The translations under genes and the position numbers were made by a program. DNA of 64,000 nucleotides from Nocardia seriolae NBRC 15557 (lineage in GTDB: Bacteria > Actinomycetota > Actinomycetes > Mycobacteriales > Mycobacteriaceae): positions 56,503 through 120,502 of the forward strand of contig NZ_BJWY01000006.1 in assembly GCF_007990715.1 (NCBI RefSeq), given 5' to 3'. The notes under the pieces are model-generated. The model made no database searches and had not been told where the DNA came from. It saw nothing but the letters and a program-made list of their open reading frames with translations. Below, piece after piece: positions 1 to 7,852 of this stretch. Position 1 is the stretch's first letter, and the number at the start of each line of letters is the position of its first letter.

Positions 1-280
1 GCTGGGGGTCCGCAGCTCAGGTCACTGAGTAGTTCTCTGGCCGCACTGACCGGCGCTCGATTTTCGAGGATGCTAGAGGGTTGCTAGGCCCGCTGGCGTT
101 CCGCATTCCGGCACGCCGGGAAACGGTGTTGGCAACAGCGACATTTCGACCGCCTCGGGGGTAGATTCATTATCTGGTGGCGGTCATTGCCGGGCCGATC
201 AGCGTCGACGCCGACGTTCGGCCGCCGAGTATTGCTCATTATTAGCTGACTTGTGTGCAATGACTAGGGAGGTGACGTCG
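1..280. other. non-coding stretch at window start
   Basis: I see no convincing gene here. The short open frames on both strands lack a credible ribosome binding site. The right end holds the Shine-Dalgarno sequence AGGGAGG at 266-272 that serves the gene starting at 281. The rest probably contains that gene's promoter, but I cannot place one. Confidence 0.5.
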
Positions 281-1015
281 GTGCCGTCCACGGTATCATC
301 CCTCTGGTACGTCGACGCCCCCGATCCGGTGGCGGTGCTGCGCGAACATCCCGGACCCGATCCGGATGCCGCCTTCGCGCTGGCCAAACAGCTCAACCCG
401 GATCGCGACGTGGTGCCCGCGGCCTCGGGCACCATGAAGGTGTGGGCCGGGCCCGACCCCGAATCCGTCTATATCGGCTGCTATCCCGGCGTCACCGTCG
501 TCTGCTCGAATCAGGCCGCGCTGCCGCGCCCCACCAAACTGCCGGAGTTGCTGGTGCGCCCGCTCGCCTCCGAGCACACCTACCTGGTCTCCTACGACCT
601 GTCCCTGGGCTGGGGCGCGTTCGCGGAATGGGAGCGCGGCGAATTCCGGCGCTCCTTCAGCGCCACCCGGGTCAATATCCTCGAGGACGAGGGCATGCCG
701 CGGGTATGGGAGCTCACGTACTGGGCGGGCGAGCATCCCATCGAACTCGCGCCCGGTGAACTGCCCGATCCGCAGCTGCTGCCCTTCGATCCGCCCGATT
801 TCGCCGACGCCGCCAATCAGGAGTGGCTCGGATTCCGCTATCGCGGCAAGGCTTCCGAGGACGACCTGACCGCCGACCTGATCGAGGTGTGCGGCTTCTC
901 GCTGTTCCCGAAGGGCGAGGCGCCCAGGCCCGAGTTCATCCCGGAACCGCGGGCCGAGGACAACGGCAAACGCGGTCTGCTGCGCTGGCTGCGCGGCCGC
1001 GACCGGGTGTCCTGA
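281..1015 (+). CDS. conserved hypothetical protein (DUF6928-like, Rv0883c-like)
   Basis: A soluble protein of 244 residues with no signal peptide and no membrane segment. I chose the GTG at 281 because AGGGAGG lies 8 nt upstream; the TTG at 251 and ATG at 260 have no such site. The body is rich in W, Y, P and acidic residues and ends in a basic tail (GLLRWLRGRDRVS). From memory it fits a family called DUF6928, and the neighbouring convergent membrane protein and rRNA methyltransferase recall M. tuberculosis Rv0881-Rv0883c. No catalytic motif is recognisable and the function is unknown. Confidence 0.75.
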   Translation: MPSTVSSLWYVDAPDPVAVLREHPGPDPDAAFALAKQLNPDRDVVPAASGTMKVWAGPDPESVYIGCYPGVTVVCSNQAALPRPTKLPELLVRPLASEHTYLVSYDLSLGWGAFAEWERGEFRRSFSATRVNILEDEGMPRVWELTYWAGEHPIELAPGELPDPQLLPFDPPDFADAANQEWLGFRYRGKASEDDLTADLIEVCGFSLFPKGEAPRPEFIPEPRAEDNGKRGLLRWLRGRDRVS

Positions 1016-1028
1016 CCGACCGGCCGGG

Positions 1029-1322
1029 TCAGAACAGCAACAGCCCCGCCCACGCCAGCAGCACGCCGACGCCCAGCCCCGCGATCACCCAGCGGGTCAC
1101 CGGTGCGAACCGCCACCGCCACGCGGTCGGCGCGGCCCCGCCCACCGCGATCAGGTTGACCGCGACCGACACCAGCGGATGGATCTGGGCCAGCGCCGCT
1201 CCGAAGGCGTAGACGCCGACGGCCGTCAGCGCGGCCACCAGCGCCGCCGCGGTGATGCCTGCCGCCCACGGGGTCGGCTCGGAAATCCCGTATCCGTACG
1301 GTCCGTCGGGCGGATGGGTCAC
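1029..1322 (-). CDS. small integral membrane protein (Rv0882-like)
   Basis: A 97-residue protein with three predicted transmembrane helices: about residues 18-43 (A/V-rich), 49-62 and 76-97, the last ending the protein in LLAWAGLLLF. The GTG start overlaps the stop codon of the upstream methyltransferase (GTGA), so the two are co-transcribed and probably translationally coupled. It converges on the hypothetical gene ending at 1015 with only 13 bp between. The same pairing, rRNA methyltransferase followed by a small membrane protein, is what I remember for Rv0881-Rv0882. The function is unknown. Confidence 0.75.
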   Translation of the reverse strand: MTHPPDGPYGYGISEPTPWAAGITAAALVAALTAVGVYAFGAALAQIHPLVSVAVNLIAVGGAAPTAWRWRFAPVTRWVIAGLGVGVLLAWAGLLLF

Positions 1323-2122
1323 TGGGCTCGCACTCTCTCGTAGAAGGCCATAGCGGCGGCGGTGGCAACATTAAGCGAATCCGTGCCCGGCGTCATGGGG
1401 ATGCGGGCGCGAATATCGCTGGCCCGCATGGTCTCCTCGGTGAGGCCGGGGCCCTCCGCGCCCAGCAGCAGCGCCACCCTGTCGCCGGTCATGGCGGTGG
1501 CCAGGGTGTCGGCCTTCGGGTTCGGGGTCAGGGCGATGATCTGGAAGCCGCTGTCGCGCAGCACGTCCAGCCCCTCCGGGAACGGCGGCAGCTGGGCGAA
1601 CGGCACCCGCAGCACGTGCCCCATGGAGACGCGCACCGCACGCCGGTAGAGCGGATCCGAGCAGCGGTCGCCGAACAGCACCGCGTCCGCGCCCAGCCCG
1701 GCGGCATTGCGGAAGATCGACCCGATGTTCTCGTGGTCGTTCACGCCCTCGAGCACGGCCACCGTACGCGCGTCGGCGAGCACCTCGTCGGCGGTGAGTT
1801 CCCGCGGCCGATAAGCCCCCGCGAGTACGCCGCGATTCAAATGGAATCCGACGACTCGCGCCATTACCTCCGCGCTGGCCTGGTAATACGGAATATCGAC
1901 CCCGGCCAGATCTTCGGCGAGCTGTTCATATCGGCGTTCCACCCCCAGAAGTGCGAACGGCGTGAATCGCGAAGCCAGCATCCGCTGGACGACCACGACC
2001 CCCTCGGCGATCACCAAACCCTTGCCTCCGGGCAGGTCGGGCCGCCGGTCGGCATTATTGAGGTCGCGGAAATCGGCGACCCGCGGGTCCTCCGGGTCAT
2101 CGATCAGGATTACTGTGCTCAA
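1319..2122 (-). CDS. TrmH/SpoU-family RNA 2'-O-methyltransferase
   Basis: A SPOUT-class methyltransferase of 267 residues, expected to 2'-O-methylate rRNA (or tRNA) using S-adenosylmethionine bound in a trefoil knot. An N-terminal substrate-binding domain (about 1-110) precedes the SpoU domain. The three SpoU motifs are visible: NDHENIGSIFRNAAGLGAD near 127-146, LLLGAEGPGL near 214-223 and DSLNVATAAAMAFYE near 247-262, which carries the SAM-binding Asn. The start is a TTG at 2122 lying at the very end of dispersed hairpin repeat copy 1, which supplies the GGAGGG ribosome site 4 nt upstream. It resembles Rv0881; the exact target nucleotide cannot be told. Confidence 0.9.
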   Translation of the reverse strand: MSTVILIDDPEDPRVADFRDLNNADRRPDLPGGKGLVIAEGVVVVQRMLASRFTPFALLGVERRYEQLAEDLAGVDIPYYQASAEVMARVVGFHLNRGVLAGAYRPRELTADEVLADARTVAVLEGVNDHENIGSIFRNAAGLGADAVLFGDRCSDPLYRRAVRVSMGHVLRVPFAQLPPFPEGLDVLRDSGFQIIALTPNPKADTLATAMTGDRVALLLGAEGPGLTEETMRASDIRARIPMTPGTDSLNVATAAAMAFYERVRAQ

Positions 2123-2242
2123 TTTGCCCTCCGCTTCGCTCCGGGCGGGTTCGCGGCCCTGGGGGTCTCGTTCTTCCCTCCCTCCGCTCCTCCGCTTCGC
2201 TCCCCCGCTCCGCTCAGTCCAGAACGAGACGGGCCGCGAACC
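2120..2242 (-). repeat. dispersed start-site hairpin repeat, copy 1
   Basis: A 123-bp copy of an element found three times in the window. Read on the minus strand it starts with GGTTCGCGGCCC and GTCTCGTTCT, continues through a G-rich loop with several GGAGG runs, then AGAACGAGAC, a 5-nt bulge CCCCA, the closing arm GGGCCGCGAACC, and a tail ending GGAGGGCAAATTG. The final TTG is the start codon of the methyltransferase gene. Similarity continues about 9 nt into the coding region (CACAG). The stem is 12 bp plus 10 bp. No transposase is nearby. Confidence 0.9.
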
Positions 2243-2349
2243 TTCACGGTATTGGATTCGAATGTCGGGGCTCGGGCTGGTGGCAATTCGATGTGGCGCG
2301 GGGCATAGGGTGATCGGGACCCGATCCCGATAATCGAAGAGGACAGCCC

Positions 2350-2712
2350 ATGAGCAGCAAGCCGGAAATCGAGTTCCAGGATGGCCCCGCCCCCGTCGAG
2401 CTCGTGATCAAGGACCTCGTCGTGGGCGATGGCGCCGAGGCCAAGCCGGGCGACACCGTCGATGTCCACTACGTGGGTGTCGAGTTCGACAGCGGCGAGC
2501 AGTTCGACGCCTCCTGGGACCGCGGCGAGTCCATCACCTTCCCGCTGCGCGGCCTGATCCAGGGCTGGCAGGACGGCATTCCCGGCATGAAGGTCGGCGG
2601 CCGCCGCCAGCTCACCATCCCGCCGAAGCTGGCCTACGGCGAGTCCGGCGGCCACCACCTGTCGGGCAAGACCCTGGTCTTCGTCATCGACCTGCTGGAC
2701 GTCCTGAACTGA
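2350..2712 (+). CDS. FKBP-type peptidyl-prolyl cis-trans isomerase
   Basis: A 120-residue single-domain FKBP, a cytoplasmic prolyl isomerase/folding helper. The FKBP core spans about residues 25-118: a GDTVDVHYVG strand, DSGEQFDASW, the GLIQGWQDGIPGMKVGGRR stretch holding the conserved active-site Trp, and LAYGESGG near the flap, ending FVIDLLDVLN. There is no signal peptide or lipobox, unlike exported FKBPs. The ATG has GAGGA 9 nt upstream. It stands alone, divergent from the methyltransferase gene, and is followed by a strong terminator, so it is a monocistronic unit. Confidence 0.93.
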   Translation: MSSKPEIEFQDGPAPVELVIKDLVVGDGAEAKPGDTVDVHYVGVEFDSGEQFDASWDRGESITFPLRGLIQGWQDGIPGMKVGGRRQLTIPPKLAYGESGGHHLSGKTLVFVIDLLDVLN

Positions 2713-2735
2713 CCGACGCCGAGTCGGTTGCGAGC

Positions 2736-2779
2736 AACGTGCCCGCCCGCGCTGAAAAGCGCTGGCGGGCACGTTTTTT
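2736..2779 (+). terminator. Rho-independent terminator after the FKBP gene
   Basis: A 12-bp perfect outer stem, AACGTGCCCGCC against GGCGGGCACGTT, with a further five inner pairs closing a GAAA loop, followed by TTTTTT. It ends the FKBP transcript and lies just before the end of the convergent RDD gene at 2790. Confidence 0.9.
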
Positions 2780-2789
2780 CGCGGTGGGG

Positions 2790-3422
2790 TCAGACCTTGA
2801 CGACGATGGTGCTCAGGATCTTGTCGGCGAAGGTCTGGCGTTTGGCGTCCCAGAGCGGCCAGAGGAATCCGATGTAGCAGGGCAGGGCGTCGACGACGTG
2901 GCAGATGCGGCGGACGAAGGCCATGCCGAAGCCCAGCGGCTGTCCGTCGGCCTCGCGAACCAGCCTGATGCCCAGCATCTTCTTGCCCGGGGTCTGGCCG
3001 GTCTTGCCCTCCAGATAGATGAGGTAGAACCCCACGACCAGGCCGTAGAGCACGCCCAGCGCGATGAGCGCGATGCCCGCGCCGGACAGGCCGCCCGAAC
3101 ACGAGGTGCTGTAGGAGGTGTCGGTATGTTCGGTGACGCAGTCCGCGTCCTTGAAGCCGATGGCGAAGCCGATGCCGTAGAGGATGAGCACGGGCAGGCT
3201 CGCGATCAGGAAGTCGACGATGTAGGCCCCGACCCGGGCGCCCCAACTGGCATAGGGCGGTTGGGGATACGCCCCGTAACCGGGTGCGGGCTGATAGCCG
3301 TAGTCGACCGGCTGTCCGGGATAGCCGCCGGGCGGGGGCGGCTGTCCGTAGCCGGGGGGTGGCTGCTGACCGTAGCCGGGCTGTTGCGGTTGCTGCGAGT
3401 AGGGATCGTTGCCGTACGTCAT
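2790..3422 (-). CDS. RDD family membrane protein with Pro/Gly/Gln-rich N-terminus
   Basis: A 210-residue protein. Residues 1-57 are low complexity with repeated GYGQ and PPPG units and are probably a disordered cytoplasmic tail. An RDD domain follows (about 58-208), with the diagnostic Arg and Asp in the first helix (GARVGAYIVDFLI), a second helix near 112-135, and the conserved GKTGQTPGKKMLGIR linker. I chose the ATG at 3422 because AGGGGAGG lies just upstream; the longer frame to 3494 overlaps the next gene. RDD proteins are membrane proteins, some linked to ion or osmolyte transport; the role here is unknown. Confidence 0.85.
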   Translation of the reverse strand: MTYGNDPYSQQPQQPGYGQQPPPGYGQPPPPGGYPGQPVDYGYQPAPGYGAYPQPPYASWGARVGAYIVDFLIASLPVLILYGIGFAIGFKDADCVTEHTDTSYSTSCSGGLSGAGIALIALGVLYGLVVGFYLIYLEGKTGQTPGKKMLGIRLVREADGQPLGFGMAFVRRICHVVDALPCYIGFLWPLWDAKRQTFADKILSTIVVKV

Positions 3423-3474
3423 CGGATCCTCCCCTGGGGGATGCGGGGGTATTGCCCCCGCATTGTCTCCTGAA

Positions 3475-3765
3475 TTACGAACCCACGACGGCATTCATGA
3501 TGGTTCCCGCGCTGGTCGCGGTGGCGCCGCCCATCATGGCGTTGGCGATCATCTTGGGTGAGGCCGAGCCGCCGCCCCACTTCTCCCAGGCGAAGCGTCC
3601 GCCGCCGTAGGTGATGGCCGCGATGCCGGACATCTGCACGAACCAGGTGAAGTAGTGGAACATCTTCATCATCTTGTCCGCCATGGGCGGGGTTTCCGCG
3701 GTGGGATTGCCAATCTGGGCGAGAACCGTGCCGTACATGTCGTGCGCGGCCATCAGCATGCTCAC
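3475..3765 (-). CDS. small two-helix membrane protein, unknown function
   Basis: A 96-residue protein starting at a GTG with GGAGAGGA upstream. It is Met-rich at the N-terminus, then has two hydrophobic segments (about 36-54 and 70-93) separated by a short basic/Gly loop (RFAWEKWGGGSASPK), ending in NAVVGS. The layout, a short leader, two helices and a small polar loop, recalls VirB2/TrbC-type pilin subunits, but I see no sequence motif that proves it and no conjugation genes nearby. It is followed 52 bp later by the RDD gene, so the two may share a transcript. Confidence 0.7.
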   Translation of the reverse strand: MSMLMAAHDMYGTVLAQIGNPTAETPPMADKMMKMFHYFTWFVQMSGIAAITYGGGRFAWEKWGGGSASPKMIANAMMGGATATSAGTIMNAVVGS

Positions 3766-3908
3766 GATCGTTTCCTCTCCGGTACCGGGGCGCTGGGTGG
3801 AGCCAGGGAGCGGTTAGAGCGGACGAGCTTTCGAAACGGGTCGATTAGAGCAATTCGGGCACAGTCTAACCGGGTGAATCGCCGATCGTTGCTGATTGTT
3901 TGCGAACG

Positions 3909-5069
3909 TTATTTGCGAATGATGTCGACGGGGTCGGTCAGGGCCGCCGAAATGGTCACTTGCTGTGGAACTCCGAACTGCGGCAGCGACCCCAATGCCT
4001 GATTTGTCTGATTGCCCAGGGTTTTGGTGACCGCCTGCAACTGCGTGACACCACCGGTGAGAGCCTGCAGGGCCGCGGTCAGCTGGGTGCCGGCCTGATC
4101 GGCGATGGCCGGAATCTGCTGCGCCAGCGACGCGCCCTGATTCAACTGCGCGCTGGCGTCATTCAGCTTGGTGGCGGCGTCGCGCAGCAGCTGCCCGACC
4201 TTGGCATCCGGAGTGACTTGCGTTCCGGTCAGATTGGCGAAGCCGCTCAGCTGGGCATCGGCCTGGTTGGCGATGTTCTGTAGCGCCCGCAGCTGGGTGA
4301 TAACGCTGGCCAGCTGCGGATCATTCGCGAACGGTAGCGCTTGCAGCAGCGGAACGACGAGATTGAGCCCGCCCGCCAGCGTGTCCGCCGACTGCGTCAC
4401 CTGTCCCATGGTGACGCCGGTCGAATCCAGCGCCGTGGCAAGCTGATTCGCCTGCGTGGTGGCCGCGGACAGCGTCGAATTCAACGCGTCGATGCCGGAG
4501 GTCAGCTGTCCCGCACCGGCTTTGGCCTGGTTCAGGAAGCCCATCATCTGATCCGCGCCGCCGGAGAACTGCGACGCGCCGTCCGCGGCGGCCTGCACGC
4601 CCGCGCTGAGCAGCTGCGAGGTGCCCGCGATCTGGGAGACCTGCAGGCGTGCGGTGTTCATGGTCGCGAACATGGTGTCCAGCCCGGCGGCGCTGATCTT
4701 CTTGGTCACCTCGTTCACCGCGTCATTGACCAGGTTCGCGTCGGCGCGCCGGTGGGTGTCCACGGTGACCTGCGCCTTGACCGGCTTGGCGGTGGCCAGC
4801 GACTTGATGTCGGCGGTGAGGTCGGCGGGCAGGGTGACGACGGCGGCGTAGTCCTTGGTGTCGGCCTCGGCCACCACGTCCCAGCGCCGGGTTCCGCTGT
4901 CCTGCAGCTCCTTCGCGATGCGCGCCCCGAGCGGCCCGCTGTCGTCGTTGACCAGGGCCACCGCGGTGGGCGCGGAGCGCAGCCGCAGGACACTGAGGGT
5001 GCCCGCGGTGACCGCGGCGGCGAGCAGCAGGACGATCAGGACCCAGCGGGTGCGTTTTCCGAACACCAT
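3909..5069 (-). CDS. exported coiled-coil protein, N-terminal half of a YhgE/Pip-type protein
   Basis: A 386-residue protein with one N-terminal membrane segment (about 9-29) and a long extracytoplasmic part. Residues 35-120 (ALVNDDSG and on) resemble the YhgE/Pip N-terminal ABC-2-like fold. Residues 130-370 are Ala/Gln/Leu-rich helices with heptad character, as in the central region of YhgE/Pip. The usual C-terminal group of about five membrane helices is absent; the protein ends TDPVDIIRK. It starts 26 bp after prrB, so it is probably the third gene of the prrA-prrB transcript. The function is unknown; YhgE-like proteins take part in cell-surface export and type VII-associated roles in Firmicutes. 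Confidence 0.75.
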   Translation of the reverse strand: MVFGKRTRWVLIVLLLAAAVTAGTLSVLRLRSAPTAVALVNDDSGPLGARIAKELQDSGTRRWDVVAEADTKDYAAVVTLPADLTADIKSLATAKPVKAQVTVDTHRRADANLVNDAVNEVTKKISAAGLDTMFATMNTARLQVSQIAGTSQLLSAGVQAAADGASQFSGGADQMMGFLNQAKAGAGQLTSGIDALNSTLSAATTQANQLATALDSTGVTMGQVTQSADTLAGGLNLVVPLLQALPFANDPQLASVITQLRALQNIANQADAQLSGFANLTGTQVTPDAKVGQLLRDAATKLNDASAQLNQGASLAQQIPAIADQAGTQLTAALQALTGGVTQLQAVTKTLGNQTNQALGSLPQFGVPQQVTISAALTDPVDIIRK

Positions 5070-5095
5070 AAAGACCGTAGAGGCCCTGATTGGCG

Positions 5096-6499
5096 CTACC
5101 TCTGATGGTTGTCTGAGAGTGCGGTAAAGACCGGTCGATCCGGAAGCTCCAGCACCAGCCGCACGCCACCCAGCCCGCTGTCCTCGAAATAGGCGCGTCC
5201 GCCGTGCAATTGGGCCTGCTGCGCGACCAGTGCCAGGCCCAGACCGGATCCGCCCTTGGCCGCCCTGCTACCCCGGACGAAGCGCTCGAACACCGCCTCG
5301 CGCTCGTCGGCGGGCAGTCCGCGGCCATTGTCGTCCACGGCGATCACGATGAACCCGTCGCCGCGGCGGTGCGCGGACAGGACGGCCTCGGTGGCCCCGC
5401 CGTGTTTGACCGAATTGGTGAGCGCATTGTCGATCGCCAGCCGCAGCCCGGTGGGCAGGCCCCGGGTGACCAGTTCGGTGTCGGAGTCGATGTGCACCTT
5501 CAGCTGCGGGAAGTGCCGCATGGCGTCGTGGGCGGCGGCGTCGCAGAGCTCGGCCACATCGGTGCTCACGTGATCGCGTTCATTGGTGAGGTCGCCCGCG
5601 GCCAGCCGCTCCAGCGCCGCGAGGGTGGTCTCCACCCGGTTCTGCCCGCGCTGCAGATCGGTGAGGATCTCCCGGCGCTGTTGCTCGCTCAGATCGAGGG
5701 TGCTGAGCACCTCGAGATCGGTGCGCATGGCGGTGAGCGGGGTGCGCAGCTCGTGCGCGGAGACCGCGGCGAAGTCGCGGGCGGTCTCCAGGGCGGCGGC
5801 CGTCTCGATCTGCGCCCGATCCACCCGCTCCAGCAGGGTATTGACCGCCTCGGCGAGCTTGTCGGCCTCCTTCACGCCCGAACCGTCCACCGTCAGCGTG
5901 CCGGTCTCGCCATTGGGACCGCGCTCGTCGAGGGCCCGGGGGAGTTTCACGATGGGTCGCACCGCACGCCCGCCGAGCAGCCAGCCCAGTCCGGCCGAGG
6001 CCGTCACCGCCAGCCCCGCGGCCAGGTACACCCAGCGCCGCTGCTCGTTGATGGTCTTCTCGGTCTGGTTGGTCGGAATGCCGAGGGACACAACGCGTCC
6101 CGTCGGCTGTGCTTCGGTGGTGGTGAGCACCCGGTAGGTATTGCCGTCCACGATGACGGTGGCATTGCCGACCGGCAGCGGCGGCAGTCGCACCGGGGTG
6201 CTGGCCAGGGAGCCGTCCGCATTGCGGACCGTCAGCGCCATTTCCTTGTTGGGCGCGAGCAGATCGACCACGTCGACGGCGAAGATCGGCTGGATGAGCA
6301 CCAGCCGCGACACCATCGACAGCTGCTGATCGGCCTGCGCCAGATTGCTGCGGCCGATCGCGTAGATGGTGATCCAGCTCAGAATCGCCACGATGATGGT
6401 CGCGCCCAACGCGGCCGCGGCGGCGACGCGCAGGCGCAGCGTGTAGGACCAGCGGCGCGGACGCAGCCCGGGCGCGGGCTCGGGAATCACCGGGCGCAC
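5096..6499 (-). CDS. prrB: two-component sensor histidine kinase PrrB
   Basis: A membrane histidine kinase of 467 residues, partner of PrrA. Membrane helix 1 is near 24-48, an extracytoplasmic sensor of about 105 residues follows, then helix 2 (155-178) and HAMP. The H-box (SAHELRTPLTAMRTDLEVL) puts the phospho-acceptor His near 249. The N-box LRLAIDNALTNSVKHGG (near 356), DDNGRGLP and GGSGLGLALVAQQAQLHGG form the ATP domain. The match to M. tuberculosis PrrB around the H-box and the C-terminus is very close. The GTG at 6499 lies 2 nt after the prrA stop; longer frames would overlap prrA. In M. tuberculosis the pair is essential and acts in early intracellular adaptation. Confidence 0.93.
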   Translation of the reverse strand: MRPVIPEPAPGLRPRRWSYTLRLRVAAAAALGATIIVAILSWITIYAIGRSNLAQADQQLSMVSRLVLIQPIFAVDVVDLLAPNKEMALTVRNADGSLASTPVRLPPLPVGNATVIVDGNTYRVLTTTEAQPTGRVVSLGIPTNQTEKTINEQRRWVYLAAGLAVTASAGLGWLLGGRAVRPIVKLPRALDERGPNGETGTLTVDGSGVKEADKLAEAVNTLLERVDRAQIETAAALETARDFAAVSAHELRTPLTAMRTDLEVLSTLDLSEQQRREILTDLQRGQNRVETTLAALERLAAGDLTNERDHVSTDVAELCDAAAHDAMRHFPQLKVHIDSDTELVTRGLPTGLRLAIDNALTNSVKHGGATEAVLSAHRRGDGFIVIAVDDNGRGLPADEREAVFERFVRGSRAAKGGSGLGLALVAQQAQLHGGRAYFEDSGLGGVRLVLELPDRPVFTALSDNHQR

Positions 6500-6501
6500 G
6501 G

Positions 6502-7203
6502 CTATTTGGGTGCGCGCAGGATGAATCCCACGCCGCGAATCGTGTGCAGCAGGCGCGGGGTGCCGTCGACCTCGAGTTTGCGTCGCAGATAGCCGACGAA
6601 GACGTCGACCACATTGGTGTCGGCCGCGAAATCGTAGCCCCACACCAGTTCCAGCAGGCGTTCGCGGCTCAGCACCACCCCGGCGCTGCGGGCCAGCGTG
6701 GACAGCAGCTCGAATTCCCGCTTGGTGAGCTCGATTTCGGTGCCGTTCAACAGGGCGCGATACCCGGCCACGTCGACTTCCAAGGGGCCCACCGTGATCG
6801 CGCCCGGGATGGCCGAGGCCGGGTGGTCGGTGCGCCGCCGTAGCAGCGCCTTGATGCGGGCCACCAGTTCGGCCAGCACGAACGGCTTCACCAGATAGTC
6901 GTCGGCCCCCGATTCCAGGCCCGCGATCCGGTCGTCGACCGAACTGCGCGCCGACAGCACGCAGATCGGCACCTCGTTGCCCATCGCGCGCAGCGCCGTG
7001 ACCACGCCCGCGCCGTCCAGCACGGGCATGTTCATATCGAGCACCACCGCGTCGGGCGCGGATTCATTGACGCTGCGCAGCGCCGCAGCGCCGTCCCGGG
7101 CGATCACCACCCGGAAACCCGACAGCCGGAGCCCGCGCTCAACCGATGCGAGCACGTCCTCGTCGTCGTCGACGACCAGGACTGTAGGTACCGCTGTGTC
7201 CAA
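6502..7203 (-). CDS. prrA: two-component response regulator PrrA (OmpR/PhoB class)
   Basis: A 233-residue response regulator. The receiver domain (1-120) has the acidic pair D12/D13, phospho-acceptor D56 (VVLDMNMP), S84 and K106 (DDYLVKPF). The winged-helix DNA-binding domain (about 135-231) contains [12 protein letters not shown] and the very conserved block [19 protein letters not shown], as in mycobacterial PrrA. The start is a TTG at 7203 placed at the end of hairpin repeat copy 2, which gives it GGAGGG 4 nt upstream; its expression may therefore depend on that structure. It heads an operon with prrB and probably the YhgE-like gene. Confidence 0.95.
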   Translation of the reverse strand: MDTAVPTVLVVDDDEDVLASVERGLRLSGFRVVIARDGAAALRSVNESAPDAVVLDMNMPVLDGAGVVTALRAMGNEVPICVLSARSSVDDRIAGLESGADDYLVKPFVLAELVARIKALLRRRTDHPASAIPGAITVGPLEVDVAGYRALLNGTEIELTKREFELLSTLARSAGVVLSRERLLELVWGYDFAADTNVVDVFVGYLRRKLEVDGTPRLLHTIRGVGFILRAPK

Positions 7204-7322
7204 TTTGCCCTCCGCTTCGCTCCGGGCGGGTTCGCGGCCCTGAAGGTCTCGTTCTTCCCTCCTCCGCTCCTCCGCTTCGCTCCCCCCGCTCCGTCAGTCC
7301 AGAACGAGACGGGCCGCGAACC
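7201..7322 (-). repeat. dispersed start-site hairpin repeat, copy 2
   Basis: A 122-bp copy in the same relation to its gene as copy 1: on the minus strand it runs from GGTTCGCGGCCC to GGAGGGCAAATTG, whose TTG is the prrA start. The 12-bp outer arm and 10-bp inner arm are both intact. The bulge is CTTCA instead of CCCCA, and there are small length changes in the G-rich loop. It lies in inverted orientation to copy 3, 8.5 kb away. Confidence 0.9.
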
Positions 7323-7358
7323 GGGGAGTGTTGCTCTCCCAGTATCGCGGCTCTGAGC

Positions 7359-7745
7359 TCAGTAGTTGTGGCAGGAGTCGGCGACCTGCTGGATCGCGGC
7401 GGCGATTCCACCGGCGCGCGGGTCGGCGGCGGCCTGGTTGGCGGCGTCCGGATTGTCCTTCAGGTACTGGTCGAGTTCGGCCTGGCGCTGGGCGGGGGAG
7501 AGGTCGAACTTGGCCTTCAGTTCGGCCTTGGTGTCGGGGTTCGCGTCCAGGAACGAGGCCAGGGCCGGGGCCTTGTCGTGCAGGGCGGCGTCGACCTGGG
7601 CGAAGCTGCAGGTCGAGTTCAGCAGCGGCGCAACCAGATCCGCCGGGGCGGCGGAGGCGGTGGCGGGTGCGAGGGCCAGGGCCACCGCGGCGACCGCGCC
7701 GGCCCCGAAGAGCACACCAGCGCGGCGATTACGGACGAAGCTCAT
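7359..7745 (-). CDS. exported hemophore-related protein (Rv0203-like family)
   Basis: A 128-residue secreted protein. A Sec signal peptide (about 1-33, ending ATASAAPA) precedes a small helical domain with two Cys residues, one in NSTCSF near the mature start and one in the C-terminal DSCHNY, likely forming a disulphide. The helical pattern with SPAQRQAELDQYLKDNPD is typical of the actinobacterial hemophore-related family, in which Rv0203 carries heme to MmpL3/MmpL11. GGAAGG lies 7 nt before the ATG. Heme binding is inferred from the family; no heme-ligand motif can be proven from sequence alone. Confidence 0.82.
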   Translation of the reverse strand: MSFVRNRRAGVLFGAGAVAAVALALAPATASAAPADLVAPLLNSTCSFAQVDAALHDKAPALASFLDANPDTKAELKAKFDLSPAQRQAELDQYLKDNPDAANQAAADPRAGGIAAAIQQVADSCHNY

Positions 7746-7852
7746 TCATCAGCCTTCCGGAGTTCGGCGGCGGGCCTGATCGGCCCGCGCCCGCTCGACG
7801 CTAAACCACCCGGTTGGGACCGCGATGAGCGCTTTCTGAAAAGACTCTGAGG

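Noticed and set aside
3475..3765. Evidence of a conjugative element from the VirB2-like protein
   Set aside because: No other secretion or mobilisation gene is in the window.
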